Below, piece after piece: positions 13,869-21,191 of a DNA stretch of 64,000 bases. The notes under the pieces were generated by a model. That model ran no database searches, was not told the DNA's origin, and saw nothing but the letters and a program-made list of their open reading frames with translations. The stretch covers positions 1 through 64,000 of the forward strand of contig NZ_WEGL01000008.1 in assembly GCF_009604455.1 (NCBI RefSeq), read 5' to 3'. The translations under genes and the position numbers were made by a program. Position 1 is the first letter of the stretch, and the number at the start of each line of letters is the position of its first letter. The DNA comes from Streptomyces sp. RB17. Its GTDB lineage: Bacteria > Actinomycetota > Actinomycetes > Streptomycetales > Streptomycetaceae.

Positions 13869-14711
13869 GTGTCCATCGGCAACTCCCCTGAAGACGAGCG
13901 TCCGTTCCGAGACGAGCCCCAGGAAGCCCGTGTCTCCGTGGGCCGCGCCCTGCAGCAGGCGCGGATCGCGGCCGGGCTCACCGTGGACGATGTCAGCACC
14001 GCCACTCGTGTCCGTATCGCCATCATCCATGCCATAGAGGCGGACGACTTCGCCCCCTGTGGCGGCGACGTCTACGCGCGCGGGCACATCCGCACGCTGG
14101 CCAGGGCCGTCCACCTCGACCCCGCTCCCCTGATCACCCAGTACGACGGCGAGCACGGCGGCCGTCCCGCACCCACCCCGGCAGCACCCCTGTTCGAGGC
14201 CGAGCGGATCCGGCCCGAGCGGCGCGGGCCGAACTGGACCGCCGCCATGGTCGCCGCGATCGTCGTGGTGATCGGCTTCGTCGGCTTCACCGCCGTCAAG
14301 GGCGGCGACTCCGGCAACGACGCGAAGTCGCAGGTCGCCGGTGGCGGCAAGTCCGCGGCAAGCAAGTCCGCCTCGCCCACGCCGAAGAAGGACAAGCCCG
14401 CCACGCCGAGCCCCGAGCCCTCCGACAGCGCAATCGCCGCCGCGCCCCAGGACAAGGTGACCGTCCAGGTCAGTGCGCCCAACGGACGCAGCTGGATCTC
14501 GGCCAAGGACCACAACGGCCGGATGCTCTTCGACGGGCTGCTGAACAAGGGCCAGTCCAAGACCTTCCAGGACAGCTCCAAGATCAACCTGATCCTCGGC
14601 GACGCCGGCGCGATCGAGCTGTACGTCAACGGCAAGAAGATCGACGACAACTTCCAGCAGGGCCAGGTGCAGCGCCTCACCTACACGAAGGGCGACCCCG
14701 TCGCGGGGTAG
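13869..14711 (+). CDS. RodZ-like protein: cytosolic HTH, one TM segment, DUF4115
   Basis: 280 residues from GTG 13869 (GAAAGG 9 bases upstream). Residues about 20-90 form an Xre-type helix-turn-helix (GRALQQARIAAGLTVDDVS, then DVYARGHIRTLARA) as in RodZ; a single membrane span follows (WTAAMVAAIVVVIGFVGF, about 125-145), a Ser/Lys/Pro linker, and a C-terminal DUF4115-like beta domain (VTVQVSAPNGRSWISAKD ... LILGDAGAIELYVNGK). RodZ links the cell-shape cytoskeleton to the wall machinery in rods; its role in actinobacteria is unclear. Sits between ftsK and rimO, as in other streptomycetes. Confidence 0.85.
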   Translation: MSIGNSPEDERPFRDEPQEARVSVGRALQQARIAAGLTVDDVSTATRVRIAIIHAIEADDFAPCGGDVYARGHIRTLARAVHLDPAPLITQYDGEHGGRPAPTPAAPLFEAERIRPERRGPNWTAAMVAAIVVVIGFVGFTAVKGGDSGNDAKSQVAGGGKSAASKSASPTPKKDKPATPSPEPSDSAIAAAPQDKVTVQVSAPNGRSWISAKDHNGRMLFDGLLNKGQSKTFQDSSKINLILGDAGAIELYVNGKKIDDNFQQGQVQRLTYTKGDPVAG

Positions 14712-14735
14712 GGCGCCCCGAGGCGGAACGGATGT

Positions 14736-14787
14736 GACGGGGTCGGCCAAGATCGGCAGGGTCCTGCCGGGAGGCCCTGACCCCGTC
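14736..14787 (+). terminator. Hairpin after the RodZ-like gene
   Basis: Outer stem GACGGGGTC / GACCCCGTC with an inner GGCAGG / CCTGCC stem-loop. GC-rich without a T tract, a form common at Streptomyces gene ends. It ends nine bases before the rimO promoter. Confidence 0.6.
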
Positions 14788-14795
14788 GACGTGGG

Positions 14796-14818
14796 CTGTC
14801 GGTGAGACGAAGTACTCT
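14796..14818 (+). promoter_or_regulatory. RecA-NDp-type DNA-damage promoter of rimO
   Basis: CTGTCGGTG, 8 bp, TACTCT: an exact fit to tTGTCRgtg-N8-TAnnnT, the RecA-independent damage promoter of actinobacteria (PafBC type), apart from the weakly conserved first base. The -10 ends 7 nt before the rimO ATG, predicting a leaderless transcript. Confidence 0.7.
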
Positions 14819-14825
14819 TGAGCCC

Positions 14826-16298
14826 ATGCCTGAACGCCGTACCGTCGCACTCGTCACACTCGGCTGCGCCCGTAACGAGGTGGACTCGGAGGAGCTCGCA
14901 GGCCGTTTGGAGGCGGACGGCTGGCAGCTCGTCGAGGACGCCGCGGACGCCGACGTCGCCGTGGTCAACACGTGTGGTTTCGTCGAAGCCGCGAAGAAGG
15001 ACTCCGTCGACGCCCTCCTCGAGGCGAACGACCTCAAGGACCACGGGAGAACCCAGGCCGTCGTGGCGGTGGGCTGCATGGCCGAGAGGTACGGCAAGGA
15101 ACTCGCCGAGGCGCTGCCCGAGGCCGACGGCGTGCTCGGCTTCGACGACTACGCGGACATCTCCGACCGCCTGCAGACCATCCTGTCCGGCGGCGTCCAC
15201 GCTGCCCACACCCCGCGTGACCGCCGCAAGCTGCTCCCGATCAGCCCGGCCGAGCGGCAGGAGTCGGCCGTGTCCGTCGCCCTGCCCGGGCACGGACCCG
15301 CCGACCTCCCGGAGGGCGTGGCCCCCGTCTCCGGCCCCCGCGCGCCCCTGCGCCGCCGGCTCGACGGCTCCCCGGTCGCCTCGGTGAAGCTCGCCTCCGG
15401 CTGCGACCGGCGCTGCTCCTTCTGCGCGATCCCGTCCTTCCGCGGCTCCTTCATCTCCCGCCGCCCCAGCGACGTGCTCAACGAGACGCGGTGGCTGGCC
15501 GAGCAGGGCGTGAAGGAGATCATGCTGGTCTCCGAGAACAACACCTCCTACGGCAAGGACCTGGGCGACATCCGTCTGCTGGAGTCCCTGCTGCCGGAGC
15601 TGGCCGAGGTCGACGGCCTCGAACGGGTGCGGGTGAGCTATCTGCAGCCGGCCGAGATGCGCCCCGGCCTGATCGACGTGCTGGCCTCCACCCCGAAGGT
15701 CGCCCCGTACTTCGACCTGTCCTTCCAGCACTCCGCGCCCGGCGTGCTGCGTGCCATGCGCCGCTTCGGCGACACCGACCGCTTCCTGGAGCTGCTCGAC
15801 ACGATCCGCTCCAAGGCGCCCGAGGCCGGTGTGCGCTCCAACTTCATCGTCGGCTTCCCCGGCGAGAGCGAGACGGACCTCGCTGAGCTGGAGCGCTTCC
15901 TGAACGGCGCCCGCCTGGACGCGATCGGTGTCTTCGGCTACTCCGACGAGGAGGGCACGGAGGCGGCGACCTACGACGACAAGCTCGACGAGGACGTCGT
16001 CGCCGAGCGCCTGGCCCACATCTCCCGGCTGGCCGAGGAACTCGTCTCGCAGCGCGCCGAGGAGCGCGTCGGCGCAACCGTGCGCGTCCTGGTCGAGTCC
16101 GTCGACGAGGAAGAGGGCGTGTACGGCCGTGCGGCGCACCAGGCGCCCGAGACCGACGGTCAGGTTCTGCTCACGAGCGGCGCTGGCCTGAGCGTCGGAC
16201 GTATGGTCGAGGCGAAGGTGGTCGGTACGGAAGGTGTCGACCTGGTGGCCGAGCCGCTGGCCGGCTCGCTCGCGTGTAGTGAGGAGGCGGGCAGATGA
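14826..16298 (+). CDS. rimO: RimO, ribosomal protein uS12 methylthiotransferase
   Basis: 490 residues from ATG 14826, set by the promoter spacing and by the start of homology ([13 protein letters not shown]). N-terminal UPF0004 domain carries the three auxiliary-cluster cysteines (LGCARN, NTCGF, VGCMAE); the radical-SAM domain has CDRRCSFC; a C-terminal TRAM-like domain ends the protein. RimO adds a methylthio group to Asp of ribosomal protein S12. A linker of about 60 residues (roughly 120-180) is longer than in E. coli RimO, as is usual in actinobacteria. Its stop overlaps the pgsA start (ATGA). The paralogue MiaB is encoded at the other end of the window. Confidence 0.93.
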   Translation: MPERRTVALVTLGCARNEVDSEELAGRLEADGWQLVEDAADADVAVVNTCGFVEAAKKDSVDALLEANDLKDHGRTQAVVAVGCMAERYGKELAEALPEADGVLGFDDYADISDRLQTILSGGVHAAHTPRDRRKLLPISPAERQESAVSVALPGHGPADLPEGVAPVSGPRAPLRRRLDGSPVASVKLASGCDRRCSFCAIPSFRGSFISRRPSDVLNETRWLAEQGVKEIMLVSENNTSYGKDLGDIRLLESLLPELAEVDGLERVRVSYLQPAEMRPGLIDVLASTPKVAPYFDLSFQHSAPGVLRAMRRFGDTDRFLELLDTIRSKAPEAGVRSNFIVGFPGESETDLAELERFLNGARLDAIGVFGYSDEEGTEAATYDDKLDEDVVAERLAHISRLAEELVSQRAEERVGATVRVLVESVDEEEGVYGRAAHQAPETDGQVLLTSGAGLSVGRMVEAKVVGTEGVDLVAEPLAGSLACSEEAGR

Positions 16299-17053
16299 CC
16301 GGAGTCCCGGCATCCGCCGCGGGTGGCTCCTCCGGCGCGCACGGCGCCCGGGGTTCCGCCGCCGCCGCCGACGGCGCTCGGTCCGAGGTCTCCGGTTCTG
16401 CCCCAGGTCCCGACAGCGGCGGCAGGTCCGCGCGCGGCGGGAAGATCGCGGCCGCGGCCGTCAACCAGGCGAGCGTCTGGAACGTGGCCAATCTGCTGAC
16501 CATGCTCCGGCTGGTCCTGGTGCCCGGCTTCGTCGCGCTGATGCTGGCGAACGGCGGCTACGACCCGGCCTGGCGCTCGCTGGCCTGGGCGGCCTTCGCC
16601 ATCGCCATGATCACCGACCTGTTCGACGGACATCTCGCGCGCACCTACGACCTGGTCACCGACTTCGGGAAGATCGCCGACCCCATCGCCGACAAGGCGA
16701 TCATGGGGGCGGCGCTGATCTGTCTGTCGGCCCTGGGCGATCTGCCGTGGTGGGTGACGGCCGTGATCCTCGGCCGGGAACTCGGCATCACGCTGCTGCG
16801 TTTTCTGGTCATTCGCTACGGCGTGATCCCGGCCAGCCGCGGGGGCAAGCTCAAGACCCTCACTCAGGGAGTGGCGGTCGGGATGTATGTCCTGGCGCTG
16901 ACGGGATGGCTGGCCACGCTGAGGTTCTGGGTGATGGCCGTGGCTGTCGTTTTGACCGTCGTCACCGGACTCGACTATGTGAGACAAGCCATTGTGCTGC
17001 GCAGGCGGGGAATCGCCGAGCGCGCGGCGGCGTTGGAGGAGAAGGAAGCGTGA
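16295..17053 (+). CDS. pgsA: CDP-diacylglycerol-glycerol-3-phosphate 3-phosphatidyltransferase-type enzyme
   Basis: 252 residues; ATG overlaps the rimO stop. The CDP-alcohol phosphatidyltransferase signature D-x2-DG-x2-AR-x8-G-x3-D-x3-D is complete (DLFDGHLAR ... GKIADPIAD). About four to five membrane helices follow. The first 60 residues are a low-complexity Ala/Gly/Ser extension not needed for the fold. The enzyme makes phosphatidylglycerophosphate, precursor of phosphatidylglycerol and cardiolipin. Translationally coupled on both sides. Confidence 0.9.
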   Translation: MTGVPASAAGGSSGAHGARGSAAAADGARSEVSGSAPGPDSGGRSARGGKIAAAAVNQASVWNVANLLTMLRLVLVPGFVALMLANGGYDPAWRSLAWAAFAIAMITDLFDGHLARTYDLVTDFGKIADPIADKAIMGAALICLSALGDLPWWVTAVILGRELGITLLRFLVIRYGVIPASRGGKLKTLTQGVAVGMYVLALTGWLATLRFWVMAVAVVLTVVTGLDYVRQAIVLRRRGIAERAAALEEKEA

Positions 17054-17595
17054 GCTCGCAGGCCACCGAAGTGGTGCGACTACTGACCGTGAGGGGCGAG
17101 ACCCTCGCCGTCGCGGAGTCGCTCACCGGTGGCCTGGTGGCGGCGGAGATCACCTCGGTCCCCGGAGCGTCCAAGGTGTTCCGGGGTTCGGTCACCGCCT
17201 ACGCCACCGAGCTGAAGCACGGGCTGCTGGGCGTCGACGCCACTGTGCTGGCACAGCGAGGAGCGGTGGATCCGCAGGTCGCAAGCCAGATGGCGGTCGG
17301 CGTACGGAAGGTTCTGGGCGCCGACTGGGGCATCGCGACCACCGGCGTCGCCGGCCCCGAACCGCAGGACGGCAAGCCCGTCGGGACGGTCTTCGTGGCC
17401 GTCGACGGGCCCCTCACCGACCGCCCGGGTTCTGCCGCTGGCGGAAAAGTGGAGGCCCTGCGGTTGAACGGCAGCCGTGCGGAAATTCGTATGGAGAGTG
17501 TACGGAGCGTACTCACGGCGCTCCTGGAGCAGCTTGCGGGCGAACAGACCGGTAATGAGCGGGCACAGGATACGGAACGGAACGGGGGGTTTTGA
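17050..17595 (+). CDS. cinA: CinA-family protein (NMN deamidase domain)
   Basis: 181 residues; GTG overlaps the pgsA stop (GTGA). It is the stand-alone C-terminal CinA domain: AESLTGGLVAAEIT near residue 20, SKVFRGSVTAYATELK, and the GIATTGVAGPE motif. This domain deamidates nicotinamide mononucleotide in NAD recycling; the N-terminal MoaB-like half of long CinA proteins is absent, as usual for actinobacteria. Last gene of the rimO-pgsA-cinA unit; clgR follows after 109 bp. Confidence 0.9.
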   Translation: MSSQATEVVRLLTVRGETLAVAESLTGGLVAAEITSVPGASKVFRGSVTAYATELKHGLLGVDATVLAQRGAVDPQVASQMAVGVRKVLGADWGIATTGVAGPEPQDGKPVGTVFVAVDGPLTDRPGSAAGGKVEALRLNGSRAEIRMESVRSVLTALLEQLAGEQTGNERAQDTERNGGF

Positions 17596-17704
17596 TGTTT
17601 GCAGCCCTGAGTGAACACGACATCGCTCCCCGCACGGCCGCAGCGCGAGGCGGTACGGTGGGGCGAGAAGGATGCGGCTACGCGGTCCGAGGAGGGAGCC
17701 ACCG

Positions 17705-18079
17705 ATGATTCTGCTCCGTCGCCTGCTGGGTGACGTGCTGCGTCGGCAGCGCCAACGCCAGGGCCGTACTCTGCGCGAAGTCTCCTCGTCCGCCCGAGTC
17801 TCACTCGGCTATCTCTCCGAGGTGGAGCGGGGGCAGAAGGAGGCTTCCTCCGAGCTGCTCTCCGCCATCTGCGACGCGCTGGACGTACGGATGTCGGAAC
17901 TCATGCGAGAGGTGAGCGACGAGCTGGCGCTCGCCGAGCTGGCCCAGTCCGCCGCGGCCACCGAGCCCGTGCCCACGCCGGTCCGTCCGATGCTGGGTTC
18001 CGTGTCGGTGACCGGTGTGCCACCGGAACGGGTGACCATCAAGGCACCCGCGGAGGCGGTGGACGTGGTCGCAGCGTGA
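17705..18079 (+). CDS. clgR: ClgR, activator of clp and lon protease genes
   Basis: 124 residues from ATG 17705 with GGAGGGAGCC upstream. An Xre-type helix-turn-helix fills residues 5-65 ([32 protein letters not shown], cut here by its turn at SLGYLSE). The protein ends in Val-Val-Ala-Ala; in S. lividans the paired C-terminal alanines of ClgR mark it for ClpP1P2 degradation, so its own targets control its level. Position after cinA is conserved in actinobacteria, including Corynebacterium. The upstream gap has only a weak resemblance to a ClgR box. Confidence 0.9.
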   Translation: MILLRRLLGDVLRRQRQRQGRTLREVSSSARVSLGYLSEVERGQKEASSELLSAICDALDVRMSELMREVSDELALAELAQSAAATEPVPTPVRPMLGSVSVTGVPPERVTIKAPAEAVDVVAA

Positions 18080-18089
18080 CGTACGCGTG

Positions 18090-18104
18090 CGCGGCTTAGC
18101 GAAC
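18090..18104 (-). promoter_or_regulatory. Match to the ClgR operator consensus
   Basis: On the minus strand GTTCGCT, 5 bp, GCG matches the Streptomyces ClgR box (GTTCGCY-N5-GCG) at every specified position. It begins 10 bp after the clgR stop, before the clgR terminator and about 180 bp upstream of the Dps start. About one chance match is expected in a window this size. Confidence 0.4.
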
Positions 18105-18112
18105 ATGTGAGG

Positions 18113-18163
18113 CCCCGGCCGGGCTTCTCGGGATGGACCGAGAAGCGTGGTCGGGGTTTTCTC
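18113..18163 (+). terminator. clgR terminator
   Basis: CCCCGGCC..CTTCTCGG pairs with CCGAGAAG..GGTCGGGG around a 6-nt loop (GATGGA) with a small internal bulge, followed by TTTT. A strong intrinsic terminator. Confidence 0.85.
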
Positions 18164-18283
18164 TTTACCGGCCGCCCACGGGCCCCGCGTGTGGTTTCTG
18201 TCACTTTTGTGCCCGTTTGCCGGGCTCGGTCGGTGCGGTCATGGTGGAGGGACGTGACGGCGCCGAAGCACCGGAGGAAGCGG

Positions 18284-18754
18284 ATGTACGTCGTGAAGAG
18301 CCCGTTGGCCGAGGGGGACCTGAAGACCGTGGCCGAGGCGTTGCAGGGTGCCCTCGTCGACCTGGTGGACCTCTCCCTGGTCGCCAAGCAGATCCACTGG
18401 AACGTCGTCGGGCCCCGCTTCCGCTCCATCCACCTCCAGCTCGACGAGGTCGTCGCCTCCGCGCGCACCCACTCCGACACCGTGGCCGAGCGGGCCTCGG
18501 CCCTGGGCGTGCCGCCGGACGGGCGCGCCGCCACGGTGGCCTCAGGCAGCCGTATCGGCACCACTCCGGCGGGCTGGATCAAGGACGGGGACGCGGTCGG
18601 GGCGATGGTGGACGCGCTCGGCGCGGTGATCGCCGCGATGCGGGTGAGGGTGGCGGCGACGGGGGAGCCGGATCCGGTGACCCAGGACATCTTCATCGGG
18701 ATCACGGCGGATCTGGAGAAGCATCACTGGATGTTCCAGGCGGAGAACGCGTAG
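18284..18754 (+). CDS. dpsB: Dps-family ferritin-like protein
   Basis: 156 residues from ATG 18284 with GGAGGAAG upstream. The ferroxidase signature K-x2-HW-x4-G-x2-F-x3-H-x3-D-E is present (KQIHWNVVGPRFRSIHLQLDE, residues about 34-55 with H, D and E ligands). No long Lys/Arg tail extends either end. Position matches DpsB (SCO5756) of S. coelicolor. Dps dodecamers store iron and compact DNA under stress and in spores. The ClgR-box match upstream raises a possible link to the protease regulon. Confidence 0.88.
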   Translation: MYVVKSPLAEGDLKTVAEALQGALVDLVDLSLVAKQIHWNVVGPRFRSIHLQLDEVVASARTHSDTVAERASALGVPPDGRAATVASGSRIGTTPAGWIKDGDAVGAMVDALGAVIAAMRVRVAATGEPDPVTQDIFIGITADLEKHHWMFQAENA

Positions 18755-18953
18755 GCGGTTCGGCCGGGATCGGTTGCCGGTGCTGTTCCGGTGCCCCGCG
18801 CCGGGCTGCGGTCGGGGGCTGCGGTCCGGGGGCCGAGCCCGCAGATGCCCGCTGTCGGCCTTCGGTTTCGTCCTGGTGCACCGGTGAGCCCATGGTGCGC
18901 CGTCCCCGCCGGGCGGGCGGAGGGCTAGCGTCCGGCAGGAGGTGGTGGCGGGC

Positions 18954-19232
18954 ATGGTGGCGCGGACAGTGCGCTGGGCTGTCGGGTTGGGGCTCGGGGC
19001 CGTGTGGTGGTGGGCCGTGCTGCGGATCGCCCTGGGTCAGGGCGCGGGCGTACTGGAAGGCGCCATCGCGGCCGGCGGGTGGGGGCTGAGCCTGCTGCCC
19101 GTGCACTGCGTGCCCAGGGGGCAGGCCGTGGGGGCCGTGCCGAAGGGGCGCTGGGTGTCAGCCTGGCGGGCGGGGGACGCTACCAGGGCATCGCCACACC
19201 CCCGTTCGGGCGAAGTATCTGACCGGTGGTGA
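18954..19232 (+). CDS. Small hydrophobic protein, function unknown
   Basis: 92 residues from ATG 18954, with AGGAGG 11 bases upstream. Residues 1-45 hold one or two membrane segments (VGLGLGAVWWWAVLRIALG and a Gly/Ala-rich hydrophobic run ending SLLPVHCVP). The C-terminal 40 residues are Arg/Gly/Ser-rich and overlap by 53 bp the end of the convergent dehydrogenase gene, so the true stop may reflect recent extension. A conserved streptomycete gene by synteny; I cannot name a family. Confidence 0.55.
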   Translation: MVARTVRWAVGLGLGAVWWWAVLRIALGQGAGVLEGAIAAGGWGLSLLPVHCVPRGQAVGAVPKGRWVSAWRAGDATRASPHPRSGEVSDRW

Positions 19233-19944
19233 ACGCCGAGGCGTCCGACGCCAGGTAAAGCACCGCGTGAGCGACGTCGTCCGGCTCACCGACCCGGCCC
19301 AGCGGCGCCATCCGGGCCATCACACTCTCGGTGTGCGCCTGCGCCGCACGGTCGTGGCGGTCCGTCATCGGGGTGCGGATCCAGCCCGGCGCGATCGCAT
19401 TGACCCGGATGCCGTACCGGCCGACCTCGGTGGCCAGCGTCTTGGTGAGCTGGACCACGGCCGCCTTCGCCGCGCCGTAGCAGAGCAGCCCGGGCCCGCC
19501 GGTGTCGATCGCTCCGGAGGCCATGGTGACGATGCTGCCCCGCGTGTCACGGGCCAGCATCGAGCGGGCCGCCTCCTGGCAGGCGTACAGCACGCCCTTG
19601 AAGTTGACGTTCAGCACCCGGTCGAGATCCTCGTCGCGGGTCTCCAGCACGGGGCTGCTGTGCATGATCCCGGCGATCGCCGCCATCACGTCCAGGCGCT
19701 CGCAGCACTGGACGGCCTCGGCGAGCCGGGCCCGGTCGGTGACGTCCAGGACATGGGCACGGGCCGTGCCGCCGCGTTTCTCGATCAGCTCGGCAGTGCC
19801 GTGCAGGCCGTCCGCGTCCCGGTCGGCGCAGTGCACCGTCGCCCCCGCCTCGGCGAGCAGCACGGCGGAGGCGCGGCCGATGCCGCCGGCGGCTCCGGTG
19901 ACGAAGGCGGTGCGTCCGGTGAGGTCGTACGCCGTGAGGGGCAT
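19180..19944 (-). CDS. Short-chain dehydrogenase/reductase (SDR), FabG-like
   Basis: 254 residues from ATG 19944, chosen because a promoter -10 ends six bases before it. Classical SDR: dinucleotide motif TGAAGGIG (about residue 16), DV at the adenine pocket, AGIM in place of NNAG, catalytic Ser in TMASGA, YGAAK (Tyr-x3-Lys), and APGWIRTPM. NAD(P)-dependent oxidoreductase of unknown substrate. Monocistronic, convergent with the small membrane-protein gene. Confidence 0.85.
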   Translation of the reverse strand: MPLTAYDLTGRTAFVTGAAGGIGRASAVLLAEAGATVHCADRDADGLHGTAELIEKRGGTARAHVLDVTDRARLAEAVQCCERLDVMAAIAGIMHSSPVLETRDEDLDRVLNVNFKGVLYACQEAARSMLARDTRGSIVTMASGAIDTGGPGLLCYGAAKAAVVQLTKTLATEVGRYGIRVNAIAPGWIRTPMTDRHDRAAQAHTESVMARMAPLGRVGEPDDVAHAVLYLASDASAFTTGQILRPNGGVAMPW

Positions 19945-19950
19945 GCAGCG

Positions 19951-19980
19951 ACGGTACGAGCGTTTCTGACGGATCGTCAA
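19951..19980 (-). promoter_or_regulatory. Promoter of the SDR gene
   Basis: TTGACG, 18 bp, TACCGT on the minus strand; six bases separate the -10 from the ATG, predicting a leaderless mRNA. Confidence 0.6.
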
Positions 19981-20168
19981 TTAGCGGGACGGGATCGGTC
20001 TGGCGTGGGTGGAGCGGGCCGGGGCGCGGGGTTGTCGGAGGGAACGGATCCGCCGTCGCCGGGATGTGTGGTGGGCGGGCGGGGCACCTGGGGCCGGCCG
20101 CGGAGGCCGGAGGCCCCCTCGCGACGCCACGAAAGAGGTTACGGGCGACGGATCTTGCGGGCGGGGCT

Positions 20169-21014
20169 TCAGATGCTGCGGTGGGGCGGGCGGTCTCGCC
20201 GGAGTTGGGGTGAGCCGGAGGCCGGGGCCGGGCCCTGCTGGCAGGTGGGGCACCAGTAGGTGGGGCGCTCCCGGGAGCCGTCGCCCTGGTCGGCCACGCG
20301 GACCGGGGTGTGGCAGCGCAGGCAGGGGCGGGGTGCGCGGCCGTAGACGAACAGGTCGTGCCGGTGCAGGCCCGTGGTCTGGCGGACCGGACGGTCGCGG
20401 TTCGCCTCCAGGAGCCTCTTGGCGAGCGTGGGCAGCTTCTCGGCGCGGTCCGCGGGCAGTGCGCCCACCGGCAGCCACGGGGTCACGCCCAGCAGGAAGC
20501 ACAGCTCGCTCTTGTAGATGTTGCCGATGCCGGCGAGGTTGCGCTGGTCGAGCAGGGCCTCACCGAGCGGGCGGCCGGGGTCGGCGAGGAGGTTGGCGAG
20601 GGCGCGCTCGGGGTCCCAGTCCGGGCCGAGCAGGTCGGGGCCCAGGTGGCCGACGACCCGCTCCTCCTCGCCCGTGCGCAGCAGCTCCAGCACCTGGAGC
20701 CGGTAGCCCACGGCCGTCCGGTCGGCGGTGCCGAGGATCGCCCGGATCTGGTGTGCCGGACCGCCCCGCCAGCGCTCGCCGGTGCCGTATACCTTCCACG
20801 CGCCCTCCATCCGCAGATGCGTGTGGAGGCTGAGCCCACCCTCGAACCGGGTGAGCAGGTGTTTGCCGCGCGGGATCGTGCCGAGCACCGTACGGCCCGT
20901 GAGGTCGACCGTCGCGTACTTCGGCACCCGGAAGTCGCTGCGGGTCAGCGTCTTGCCCGCGAGGCCCTCGTGCAGCCGCCTCGCGGCCTGCCAGACCGTG
21001 TCACCTTCGGGCAT
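20169..21014 (-). CDS. nei: Endonuclease VIII-like DNA glycosylase
   Basis: 281 residues. MPEGDTVWQAARRLHE supplies the catalytic Pro2-Glu3 of the Fpg/Nei family; Lys in PRGKHLL is the conserved DNA-phosphate contact; H2TH region QRNLAGIGNIYKSE; a C-terminal zinc finger with CLRC and YWCPTC. The enzyme removes oxidised bases and nicks the abasic site. It lies 177 bp downstream of lhr on the same strand, the pairing also seen in mycobacteria (lhr-nei). CACCCT six bases before the ATG could be a -10 for leaderless expression, without a clear -35. Confidence 0.92.
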   Translation of the reverse strand: MPEGDTVWQAARRLHEGLAGKTLTRSDFRVPKYATVDLTGRTVLGTIPRGKHLLTRFEGGLSLHTHLRMEGAWKVYGTGERWRGGPAHQIRAILGTADRTAVGYRLQVLELLRTGEEERVVGHLGPDLLGPDWDPERALANLLADPGRPLGEALLDQRNLAGIGNIYKSELCFLLGVTPWLPVGALPADRAEKLPTLAKRLLEANRDRPVRQTTGLHRHDLFVYGRAPRPCLRCHTPVRVADQGDGSRERPTYWCPTCQQGPAPASGSPQLRRDRPPHRSI

Positions 21015-21191
21015 GCGTCAAGGGTGCCACGGCGAGGTGGGCGGTGGACGGGAGTGGTGGGGCGTCCCAAAGGGGCGCGGGACCCTGTCGATGTGCGGCT
21101 CCGCCGCGTGGGCGCGACCAGCCACGGCACGGCCGCTGCGGAAAGACGGCATACCGCGGCACGTCCACATTCTGCGGCATCCAGCGGAGCG

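Noticed and set aside
17601-17620. ClgR autoregulatory box upstream of clgR
   Set aside because: GTTCACT-N5-CTG on the minus strand differs from the consensus at three specified positions.
21015-21043. Damage-type promoter for nei
   Set aside because: A CACCCT hexamer sits at the right place, but the TGTCRGTG block is absent (CGCCCACCT instead).
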